Assembly: GCA_046582565.1 (NCBI GenBank)
Contig: JAYGED010000124.1
Coordinates: 1 to 6,577 of the forward strand
Reading direction: 5' to 3'
From: JAYGED01 sp046582565
Lineage (GTDB): Bacteria; Pseudomonadota; Alphaproteobacteria; JAAXGF01
Length of the DNA stretch: 6,577 bases
Positions 1 to 5,639 of the stretch are shown piece by piece. The notes beneath the pieces are model-generated. The model saw only the letters and a list, made by a program, of their open reading frames with translations. It was not told the origin of the DNA and ran no database searches. The position numbers and the translations under genes are program-made. Every line of letters starts with the position of its first letter. The first letter of the stretch is position 1.

Positions 1-128
1 ATGGCTGCCCGGTAGGAGCGAAGGCGATCTGTCACGATGACTTCCGGACGGCCATATCGTTTCATTGCCTTCTTCAAAAACCTAAGCGCTGCCTTGCGAT
101 TCCGTCGTTTTGTGACGAAAACCTCAAG
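1..128 (-). pseudogene. IS6-family transposase, internal fragment
   Basis: Read on the minus strand, these bases translate without a stop into 42 residues matching residues 106-147 of the intact transposase encoded at 187-885. I count 36 of 42 identical, including the second catalytic Asp in VTDRLRSY. The match begins exactly at the left edge of the complete element (about 129/130) and runs off the window at base 1, so the N-terminal part is missing and the C-terminal part cannot be seen. The DNA is clearly diverged from the intact copy, so this is a relative and not a recent duplicate. Its upstream sequence is now the terminal repeat of the neighbouring element, which supplies a spurious ATG at 133-135. 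It is presumed non-functional. Confidence 0.85.
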
Positions 129-129
129 G

Positions 130-148
130 GGCATTGTCAGAGGAAAAT
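130..148 (+). repeat. Left terminal inverted repeat of the complete IS6 element
   Basis: GGCATTGTCAGAGGAAAAT pairs with the reverse complement of 920-938 at 15 of 19 positions. The shared core is TGTCAG, one variable base, then GGAAA. It lies 38 bases upstream of the transposase start codon. Confidence 0.8.
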
Positions 149-186
149 TGCTTGAGCTGTCGGGGTCCTGATCCTAGCGTCGTTGG

Positions 187-885
187 ATGATAAACCCATT
201 CCGATATTTCAAGACGTCACCCGAGGTTATCCGCCTTGCCGTAATGATGTATATCCGTTTCCCGCTGTCGCTGCGACAGGTCGAGGATCTGCTCCATGAA
301 CGTGGCATCGATATCTGCCACGAGACGGTACGCGCCTGGTGGAACCGGTTCGGGCCGCTGTTTGCCGGAGAGATCAGAAAGAAACGGTCAGCATCAATGC
401 GTACCCATATCCAATGGCGCTGGCATCTGGATGAGGTTTTCGTGCGGATCAACGGCGATATTTACTATCTCTGGCGGGCGGTCGATCACGAAGGAGAAGT
501 TCTAGAGGTTTTCGTCACCAAGTATCGAGACCGCAAGGCTGCTTTGAGGTTTCTGCGCAAAGCGATGAAACGATATGGCCGTCCGGAGGCCATCGTGACA
601 GACAAGCTTCGGTCCTACCACGCGGCGATGAAGGTCATCGGAAATGCCGACCGCCAGGAGACCGGGCGTCGGCTCAACAATCGGGCCGAGAATTCACATC
701 AGCCGTTTCGGCGACGAGAGCGAGCGATGGCGAAATTCAGGAGCGCAAAGTCGTTGCAGAAATTCGCCTCGATCCACGCTTCAGTCCACAACCACTTTAA
801 TCAAGAACGCCACCTCTACGACCGTAACAACTTTAAACTGAACCGCTCGACTGCCTTGGCTGAGTGGCGTCAACTTGCTACCTGA
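187..885 (+). CDS. IS6-family DDE transposase
   Basis: This 232-residue protein catalyses replicative transposition of its own element and has the usual family length. The N-terminal region (about residues 10-60) is the helix-turn-helix-like DNA-binding part, with LSLRQVEDLL and ETVRAWWNRFG typical of IS6 transposases. The catalytic core follows: D82 in WHLDEVF, D139 in VTDKLRSY, and E168 in NNRAENSHQPFRRRERAM. The C-terminal KFASIHASVHNHFNQERHL stretch is highly characteristic of the alphaproteobacterial branch. An in-frame TAG at about 175-177 precedes the first ATG, which fixes the start at 187. There is no good Shine-Dalgarno sequence, as often seen in IS genes. The reading frame is intact and all three catalytic residues are present, so the element may still be active. 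Confidence 0.95.
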   Translation: MINPFRYFKTSPEVIRLAVMMYIRFPLSLRQVEDLLHERGIDICHETVRAWWNRFGPLFAGEIRKKRSASMRTHIQWRWHLDEVFVRINGDIYYLWRAVDHEGEVLEVFVTKYRDRKAALRFLRKAMKRYGRPEAIVTDKLRSYHAAMKVIGNADRQETGRRLNNRAENSHQPFRRRERAMAKFRSAKSLQKFASIHASVHNHFNQERHLYDRNNFKLNRSTALAEWRQLAT

Positions 886-917
886 GATCTGCTTGTTGCG
901 GGTTTATGCAGGCCCGT

Positions 918-1283
918 TCACTTTCCCCTGACACCGCCTGCAGCACGCTTGTCCCGCTTGGCCTGGACGAGGACATCGAGGACTTCACCGTTCTGGTCGA
1001 TCGCCCGCCATAGAAACATCCAGCGACTGCTGATCGAGACGTACATTTCGTCGAGATGCCATTGAGGATGTGCAAGCGGACGCCCTTGTCGCAATCCTCT
1101 CGCGATCGGCGGGCCGAACCTCTTCACCCACCGCCGAACGGTCTCGTACGACACCTCGACACCTCGTTCAGCCATGAGTTCCTCGACGTCTCGGAGGCTC
1201 AGGTTAAATCGAACATAAAGCCAAACCGCACGCTGGATTATAGATGGAGGGAAGTGGAGATTTCGATAGCTGATGTTACTCAT
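918..1283 (-). pseudogene. IS6-family transposase, truncated N-terminal half
   Basis: This minus-strand frame encodes 121 residues. The first 115 are IS6-family transposase: helix-turn-helix region with LSLRDVEELMAERGVEVSYETVRRW, then the first catalytic Asp in PQWHLDEMYVSI, ending at VLVQAKRDKRAA. Homology stops at about 939, where the terminal repeat of the complete element begins. The last six residues (GGVRGK) and the stop codon at 918-920 are read from that repeat. The second Asp and the Glu of the DDE triad are missing, so the protein cannot catalyse transposition. Its sequence belongs to a different IS6 subgroup from the intact copy (VLVQAKRDKRAA against VFVTKYRDRKAA). The ATG at 1281-1283 is the natural start, 38 bases inside the element's outer end. 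Confidence 0.88.
920..938 (-). repeat. Right terminal inverted repeat of the complete IS6 element
   Basis: The reverse complement reads GGCGGTGTCAGGGGAAAGT, the partner of 130-148 with four mismatches. It lies 34 bases beyond the transposase stop codon. Confidence 0.78.
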
Positions 1284-1338
1284 CCGGCAAGCTTAACCGG
1301 ATCAGCTCTGCTGACGCACGCCAGTTTGTGACAAAGCC
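939..1338 (-). mobile_element. Truncated IS6-family element with one surviving terminus
   Basis: This remnant carries the N-terminal half of a transposase gene (939-1283) and its outer inverted repeat at 1321-1338. It was cut off by the complete element at 938/939. The missing half is not present on the other side: the 1-128 fragment overlaps it in protein coordinates by about 14 codons and is of another subgroup. About 400 bp of an expected 800 bp survive. Confidence 0.8.
1321..1338 (-). repeat. Outer terminal repeat of the truncated IS6 element
   Basis: The reverse complement is GGCTTTGTCACAAACTGG. It starts GGC and shares the GGCNTTGTCA pattern with the left end of the complete element. 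It lies 38 bases outside the truncated transposase start codon, the same distance as in the complete element. This places the junction with host DNA at 1338/1339. Confidence 0.72.
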
Positions 1339-1487
1339 GTTGATTTGCCCTGCATCCTAGTCAGTTTACTCTGCCTTTGTTGTGGTGCTAGTGTTCGTGT
1401 ACATTGATAAGCGAGCTGTGTTCGTAAAAGTTGGGATCAACTCAACAGGTGGATTTTCCGAGTTTGAGAATCATCAAATCAAGGGAT

Positions 1488-1496
1488 AGGGAGGAG
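1488..1496 (+). promoter_or_regulatory. Ribosome-binding site that sets the dehydrogenase start
   Basis: AGGGAGGAG is a strong Shine-Dalgarno match lying 3 bases before the ATG at 1500 and 9 before a second in-frame ATG at 1506. Its GGAGG core (1490-1494) is 5 bases from 1500. It rules out the longer frame opening with TTG at 1431, which would put non-signal sequence before the export signal. The rest of 1339-1487 has no convincing promoter. It does hold a direct repeat GTGTTCGT at 1391-1398 and 1418-1425. Confidence 0.8.
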
Positions 1497-1499
1497 TTC

Positions 1500-3215
1500 A
1501 TGATTATGAAGAATTTTTCGCGCCGGCTGCTTACGCCACTGGCGGTGATGGCGCTTGCGGCGTTCGTTGCGAACCCGTCAACAGCCCAAGAAGTTCAAGG
1601 AGGAACACTCTACGGTGATATGAACACCGTGACGCAGGATATGTTGAGCCGGGCTGCCGGCGACGGTAACAATTTCCTGCACACCAACGGCAATTACGCA
1701 CAGACCCGCTATTACCCAGCGAGTCAGATCAACACATCGAACGTCAAGGACCTGCGCCCGGCCTGGATCTTCCAGACCGAGATCGTCGAGTCCCTGGAAA
1801 CCACACCGATCGTGGTCAACGGTGTGATGTATGTGACCACCTCGTTCAACCATGCTTATGCCCTGAACGCGGAGACCGGCGCGCAGATCTGGCAATACAA
1901 GCATAAGATGGGCCCGATCGCGACCTACTGCTGTGGTCCGAACAACCGCGGCGTCGCCGTCGCCGGCGACAAGGTCTTCATGGGCACCCTCGACGCCAAG
2001 TTGATCGCGCTTGACGCCAAGACCGGCAAACTGATGTGGGAAACACAGATTGCTGATCCGGAACTCGGTTATTCCGAGACCATGGCGCCGACCGTCGTTA
2101 ACGGCAAAGTCCTGATCGGCACCAACGGCGGCGAGTACGGCATCCGGGGCTTCGTCAAGGCCTATGACGCCGACAGTGGCAAGCTGCTCTGGACGTTCAA
2201 CACGACGCCCGAGAATTCGGTCGGCGTTTGGGCGACCCACGACGCCACCGGCCGCGATATGCTGCGTGACATCGCGGCGGAAAAGGCGGCGTTGGTGGAA
2301 TTGGGTGATCCTTACAAGACCCTCGGTGGCGGCGTTTGGCAGAACCCGGCTTATGATCCGGACACAAACCGCCTCTACTTCATGGCCGGCAATCCATCGC
2401 CGGACCTCGACGGTTCAATCCGCCCGGGCGACAATCTCTATACCAACTCGCTCATCTCGGTCGATCTCGACACCGGCAACTATGTCTGCCACTTCCAGTA
2501 CATCGCCCATGACGTATGGGATCTGGATGCAGTCAGCCCGCCAATCCTTACCCAGGTCGCCGACAACAACGGCAACATGGTCAAGGGCGTGCTGCACGGC
2601 GGCAAGACCGGTCATGTCTATATCCACAATGCCGACGACTGCAGCCTGATCCGCTTCTCGGAAGCCATGGTGCCCCAGGAGAATATGTGGGTGCTGCCGA
2701 CCAAGGACGGCGAGCGCATGCTGCCCGGCGCCAATGGCGGCGTCGAGTGGTCACCGATGACGGTGGATGCGGGCCTCGGTCTGGTCTACGTCATCAACCT
2801 GCATCAGCCGATGACCTATCACGTGGAAAGCTCGCCCTATCCGGAAGGAAAGCTCTGGCTCGGCGGCGCCTTCAAGGTGATCGCGTCGGAAGAGCAATGG
2901 GGCAACGTGACGGCGGTTGACTACAACACCGGCACTATCCGCTGGAAGGTCAAGACCCAGCAGCCGATGATCGGCGGCATCATGGCCACCGCGGGCGGTC
3001 TGGTGTTCACCGGCGAAGGCAACGGCCAGTTCAAGGCCTATGATTCAGCCAGCGGCAACTTGCTCTGGAACTTCCAGGCCGGCGCCGGCGTGAATGCGCC
3101 TCCCGCCTCCTACACGGTCAACGGCAAACAATACATCGTCGTCGGAGCCGGCGGCAATGTGCAGCTCAACTACAAGCGCGGTAACAATATCATCGCGTTC
3201 ACGCTGGCTGACTGA
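1500..3215 (+). CDS. PQQ-dependent alcohol dehydrogenase, lanthanide-type active site
   Basis: This 571-residue periplasmic quinoprotein would oxidise primary alcohols to aldehydes, passing electrons from PQQ to a cytochrome c. A signal peptide covers about residues 1-29, ending near PSTAQE. The beta-propeller is marked by repeated tryptophan-docking motifs (NAETGAQIW, DAKTGKLMW, DADSGKLLW, DYNTGTIRW, DSASGNLLW). The vicinal disulfide pair that sits over PQQ is C144-C145 in YCCGPNNRG. Likely metal ligands are E212 (GGEYGIRG) and N298 (AGNPSPD). W280 is probably the PQQ-stacking Trp and K369 probably contacts PQQ. D341 in VWDLD is the catalytic base, and D343 two residues later is the extra Asp typical of lanthanide-dependent enzymes. 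Extra cysteines are C330 and C381. There is no C-terminal CXXCH, so it is not a quinohaemoprotein and needs a separate cytochrome, probably the one at 3309. The alcohol substrate cannot be read from the sequence. The start at 1506 is an alternative. Confidence 0.93.
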   Translation: MIMKNFSRRLLTPLAVMALAAFVANPSTAQEVQGGTLYGDMNTVTQDMLSRAAGDGNNFLHTNGNYAQTRYYPASQINTSNVKDLRPAWIFQTEIVESLETTPIVVNGVMYVTTSFNHAYALNAETGAQIWQYKHKMGPIATYCCGPNNRGVAVAGDKVFMGTLDAKLIALDAKTGKLMWETQIADPELGYSETMAPTVVNGKVLIGTNGGEYGIRGFVKAYDADSGKLLWTFNTTPENSVGVWATHDATGRDMLRDIAAEKAALVELGDPYKTLGGGVWQNPAYDPDTNRLYFMAGNPSPDLDGSIRPGDNLYTNSLISVDLDTGNYVCHFQYIAHDVWDLDAVSPPILTQVADNNGNMVKGVLHGGKTGHVYIHNADDCSLIRFSEAMVPQENMWVLPTKDGERMLPGANGGVEWSPMTVDAGLGLVYVINLHQPMTYHVESSPYPEGKLWLGGAFKVIASEEQWGNVTAVDYNTGTIRWKVKTQQPMIGGIMATAGGLVFTGEGNGQFKAYDSASGNLLWNFQAGAGVNAPPASYTVNGKQYIVVGAGGNVQLNYKRGNNIIAFTLAD

Positions 3216-3243
3216 CGTTAAGCTTGCGAAGCTGATACCATAC

Positions 3244-3279
3244 GGGCGGCTGTCCCCTGGGACGGTCGCCCATTTTTTT
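3244..3279 (+). terminator. Rho-independent terminator after the dehydrogenase gene
   Basis: The arms 3244-3256 and 3259-3271 form a 13-bp GC-rich stem with two G-T wobbles and a very tight loop (the innermost pair probably opens). Seven consecutive T follow at 3273-3279. It begins 28 bases past the dehydrogenase stop. It should end or reduce transcription before the cytochrome gene, which starts only 29 bases further on. Confidence 0.92.
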
Positions 3280-3308
3280 GACATATTTCCTGTTCATAAA
3301 GACTGCTC

Positions 3309-3905
3309 ATGACCAGCAAACGATCACCTGCCTTGATTCTTATTCTGGCCTTGGCTCTGGGTCTATTGTTCTCAGGCGCGGCCATCGCGCAAGAAGACCA
3401 GTATGCCGCCGTGCGCGACAAGATCGAGGAATGCACTGCCTGTCATGGCACCAACGGCGCCTCGGAAAATCCCGATTTTCCCATCCTGGCGGGCCAGCAT
3501 TTTTATTATACCTATGTCCAGCTCAAGGACTTCAAGGCGGCGCGGCGAGCCAACGAGATCATGGAAGAAATCGCCAAGGGTCTTGAGAAGAGCGAGATGA
3601 AGCTCATCGCACAGTTTTTCTCCGAACAGGTTTGGCCCAATATTGCTTACAGGCCCGAGGCTGCTGTTGCCGCGGCAGGTCGCACCGCGGCGGATTCCGG
3701 CCAATGCGTCGCCTGCCATCTCGGTGACTACACCGGCAACAGCCGCGTCCCGCGTATCTCGGGGCAGCACCCTAAGTATCTTGCAAAAACCATGCTCGAT
3801 TTTAAGCATAAGCAGCGCATGAACTCGCCGTCTATCGCGACCCTCCTGGCAGCCTTCAGCGATGAAGATATCGAGGCGATGGCGGAATTCCTCGCCGGCT
3901 TTTAA
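3309..3905 (+). CDS. Exported di-haem c-type cytochrome (c4-like)
   Basis: This 198-residue protein has a signal peptide (about residues 1-28, with a leucine/alanine core ending AAIAQE) and two tandem cytochrome c domains. The haem-binding motifs are CTACH at 42-46 and CVACH at 133-137. Each domain then shows the c4/c553 pattern of a GQH stretch, a basic segment and a closing helix (LIAQFF and AMAEFL). In domain 1, M85 is the likely sixth ligand of haem 1, 39 residues after H46. The matching position in domain 2 is I176, with M171 five residues earlier, so the second ligand is non-canonical or shifted. Its place just after a single-domain PQQ dehydrogenase suggests it takes electrons from that enzyme. 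No clear Shine-Dalgarno sequence precedes the ATG, and a strong terminator separates the two genes. The stop codon overlaps that of the convergent ankyrin gene. Confidence 0.9.
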   Translation: MTSKRSPALILILALALGLLFSGAAIAQEDQYAAVRDKIEECTACHGTNGASENPDFPILAGQHFYYTYVQLKDFKAARRANEIMEEIAKGLEKSEMKLIAQFFSEQVWPNIAYRPEAAVAAAGRTAADSGQCVACHLGDYTGNSRVPRISGQHPKYLAKTMLDFKHKQRMNSPSIATLLAAFSDEDIEAMAEFLAGF

Positions 3906-4810
3906 CCGCCCCGCGAAACGAGAAGTTCGGCGGCGTCCATGCTGCCTTTGGCCTTGGCTATGGAAAGCGGCGTGCGGCCCTCGTTGTCCTGGGGTGCCGG
4001 CTCGGCGCCTGCCGCCAGTAATTGTTCGATGACGGCCGGGTGGTTGCGATAGGCCGCCGTGGTCAGCGCCGTCCAGCCGCGGTTGTCGCGCATATTCACA
4101 TCCGCCCCCTGTTCAATCAACAGACGCACTGTAGCTTGGCCGTCGCTGGGGGGAACGTCGTTGCTGTAGCCGGCAGCCCACATGAGCGCCGTCAGGTCAT
4201 TGCCATAGGGCTCATTGACGTCTATTCCCTTGTCGAGCAGTTTCCCGACAATGTTGGTAAAGCCTCTTGCCGCCGCATAAATAATGGCGCTTTTCCCGGT
4301 GACATCGATGGTGGCGTGCTCGGCGCCGTTGTCGAGCAGAAACTCAAGCATTCTCTCGTCGCCGTTAAAGGCTGCGGCAATGAAGGGTGTCAGCCCCTTG
4401 TTGTTGGCGTGGTTGATGACGGCGCCCGCTTTCAGAAGCGCCTTCACGGATCCGAATTTACCCGCTGTCGCCGCCCGCAGCAGCGCCGACGACCCCCTCA
4501 AGTTGAGGTGATTGACCAGCGATCTGGCTTCGAGCAAAAGCTTCAAGGTCTTCGATTTGCCGGATCGCGCGGCCAGCAGGAGTGCCGTATTGCCGAAACG
4601 GTCGCGGGCCTCGACGGAGGCGCCAAGCGTGAGGAGTTCGCCGACGTCATGGCTGCGCCCTTTTGCCGCCGCCTCGAACAATTGCTCGTTCAATTGGCGC
4701 AGTTCCGCCCCCGGCGTCGGGTTAACGGCGGTCCGCTCATGGAGCGCCCCGGCGGGCGGGGCCGCCAGCATCAGCGCCACGGCAAGGAGGTTGGAGGCAA
4801 AGCGAAGCAT
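3902..4810 (-). CDS. Exported ankyrin-repeat protein
   Basis: This 302-residue protein has an N-terminal signal peptide (about residues 1-23, core LLAVALMLAAPPAGA) followed by about eight ankyrin repeats filling residues 41 to 302. Repeat boundaries fall near 72, 105, 138, 171, 204, 244 and 277. Typical motifs are GNTALLLAAR, GLTPFIAAAF, LTALMWAAG, GWTALTTAAY and GRTPLSIAKA, each followed by a LL..GA turn. Repeat 6 carries an insertion (SNDVPPSDG, 216-224) in its helical hairpin. Ankyrin arrays bind proteins and have no catalytic residues. The partner here is unknown, but export places it with the dehydrogenase and cytochrome. A weak ribosome site, AAGGAA on the minus strand (4822-4827), lies 11 bases before the ATG. 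The gene diverges from the ABC transporter genes across 64 bases and converges on the cytochrome gene with a 4-base overlap. A structural role or a role in enzyme assembly is only speculation. Confidence 0.9.
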   Translation of the reverse strand: MLRFASNLLAVALMLAAPPAGALHERTAVNPTPGAELRQLNEQLFEAAAKGRSHDVGELLTLGASVEARDRFGNTALLLAARSGKSKTLKLLLEARSLVNHLNLRGSSALLRAATAGKFGSVKALLKAGAVINHANNKGLTPFIAAAFNGDERMLEFLLDNGAEHATIDVTGKSAIIYAAARGFTNIVGKLLDKGIDVNEPYGNDLTALMWAAGYSNDVPPSDGQATVRLLIEQGADVNMRDNRGWTALTTAAYRNHPAVIEQLLAAGAEPAPQDNEGRTPLSIAKAKGSMDAAELLVSRGG

Positions 4811-4840
4811 GATCGGCTGTATTCCTTATCCAAGGTCAAA

Positions 4841-4868
4841 TTGCAAGCGCCTCAAGAGGTTCTATAAT
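4841..4868 (+). promoter_or_regulatory. Candidate sigma70 promoter for the ABC transporter genes
   Basis: A perfect TATAAT at 4863-4868 follows TTGCAA (4841-4846, four of six consensus bases) with a 16-base spacer. Initiation 6-7 bases after the -10 box would fall on or next to the A of the ATG at 4875, implying a leaderless or near-leaderless mRNA. This fits the absence of a usable Shine-Dalgarno sequence: the nearest AAGAGG (4854-4859) is 15 bases away. The box lies in the 64-base gap shared with the divergent ankyrin gene. Confidence 0.6.
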
Positions 4869-4874
4869 CCAGCC

Positions 4875-5639
4875 ATGCCCGAACTTCATGTAAACGCCGT
4901 TCTCGCCATCGAAGGGCTCGGCTTCAGCTTTGGCGCCAAGCCTGTTCTCGAGGATATCGACCTCACGGTGCGAGCAGGCGAATTCAAGCTGTTGCTGGGG
5001 CCGAACGGCGCTGGCAAGACGACGCTTTTTTCGCTGATCACGCGCCTCTACGACTCACCGAGGGGGCGGATTGAGGTGGACGGCAATGATCTTAAGCACC
5101 ACTCCGGGCCGGCGCTTCGCCGCATGGGGGTGGTGTTTCAACAGCCGACCCTGGATTTGGATCTTACCGTGCGCCAGAACCTGATGTATCACGCCGCCCT
5201 GCACGGGCTATCACGCGCCCAGGCCGAGGCCCGCATGACCGACGAGCTGAACCGTCTGGGAATGGCTGAGCGGATCGATGAGCGCGTGCGAAAGCTCAAC
5301 GGCGGCCATCGGCGACGGGTCGAGATTGTCCGCGCGCTGATGCATGAGCCGAAACTGCTGTTGCTGGACGAGCCGACGGTCGGCCTCGATGTGCCGACCA
5401 GGCGCGACATCGTCGATCATGTTCACGGCCTGGCGCGGGACGCGGGCATCGCCGTTCTGTGGGCGACCCATCTGATCGACGAGGTCATGGAAGGAGATTC
5501 CGTATTCGTCCTCCACCAAGGCATTAAGCGGGCAGATGGGACACTCGCCCAGGTGCTCGAAGACTCCGCAACCGCCACCATCGCCGACGCCTACGATACC
5601 CTGACCAGGGGATCGGGAACCAAGGACATGGAAAGATGA
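4875..5639 (+). CDS. ABC transporter ATP-binding protein, PQQ-alcohol dehydrogenase-associated type
   Basis: This 254-residue cytoplasmic ATPase energises the permease encoded just downstream. All nucleotide-binding motifs are visible: Walker A GPNGAGKTT (42-50), Q-loop VFQQP (Q89), signature LNGGH (141-145), Walker B LLLLDEP (161-167, with catalytic E166), D-loop GLD (170-172) and switch H199 in ATHLIDE. The signature departs from the usual LSGGQ. The fold matches the ABC-2 exporter class (DrrA/NodI/CcmA-like). From memory, the TIGRFAMs collection defines a subfamily of such ATPases tied to PQQ-alcohol dehydrogenase loci, and the neighbourhood fits it. The ATG at 4875 is chosen because the family's N-terminus (LAIEGLGFSFG) follows directly. 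The longer frame upstream reads antisense through the ankyrin gene. It overlaps the permease by ATGA (5636-5639), indicating translational coupling. Confidence 0.93.
   Translation: MPELHVNAVLAIEGLGFSFGAKPVLEDIDLTVRAGEFKLLLGPNGAGKTTLFSLITRLYDSPRGRIEVDGNDLKHHSGPALRRMGVVFQQPTLDLDLTVRQNLMYHAALHGLSRAQAEARMTDELNRLGMAERIDERVRKLNGGHRRRVEIVRALMHEPKLLLLDEPTVGLDVPTRRDIVDHVHGLARDAGIAVLWATHLIDEVMEGDSVFVLHQGIKRADGTLAQVLEDSATATIADAYDTLTRGSGTKDMER

Larger units (their letters stand above)
130..938 (+). mobile_element. Complete IS6-family insertion sequence, about 809 bp
   Basis: A full-length IS6-type transposase gene (187-885) is bracketed by imperfect inverted repeats at 130-148 and 920-938. The ends begin GGC, as is usual for IS6-family termini, and the overall length of about 0.8 kb is the family norm. 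Both boundaries coincide with the points where homology of the flanking truncated transposases stops. The 8 bases outside each end (CCTCAAGG on the left, TGCAGCAC on the right) do not match, so no target duplication is present. That suggests adjacent deletion or recombination after insertion. IS6 elements move by replicative cointegrate formation, which commonly leaves such rearranged flanks. Confidence 0.85.

Noticed and set aside
1..1283. A single minus-strand transposase gene interrupted by the complete IS
   Set aside because: The two flanking fragments overlap in protein coordinates and differ in subgroup, and there is no target duplication.
1431..1499. Longer dehydrogenase start at TTG 1431
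   Set aside because: It would bury the signal peptide behind 23 unrelated residues, and the strong ribosome site at 1488-1496 serves the ATG at 1500.
1339..1499. Sigma54-type promoter near GG at 1384-1385
   Set aside because: The -12 GC at the required spacing is missing (CG found instead).
1578..2240. Long open frame antisense to the dehydrogenase (220 codons)
   Set aside because: It mirrors the codon periodicity of the real gene, lacks a ribosome site, and has no recognisable domain.
3278..3300. TTGACA at 3278-3283 as a -35 box for the cytochrome gene
   Set aside because: It overlaps the T-tract of the terminator, and the only AT-rich hexamers downstream (CATAAA at 3295-3300) are 11 bases away, too close for a normal promoter.
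4022..4867. Long plus-strand open frame across the ankyrin gene (281 codons)
   Set aside because: Its composition is a shadow of the ankyrin repeats, and the minus-strand product has a signal peptide and clear repeats.
4512..4874. Upstream extension of the ABC ATPase frame (open from 4512)
   Set aside because: It is the antisense of the ankyrin-repeat gene, shows no family similarity, and the ATPase fold begins just after the ATG at 4875.
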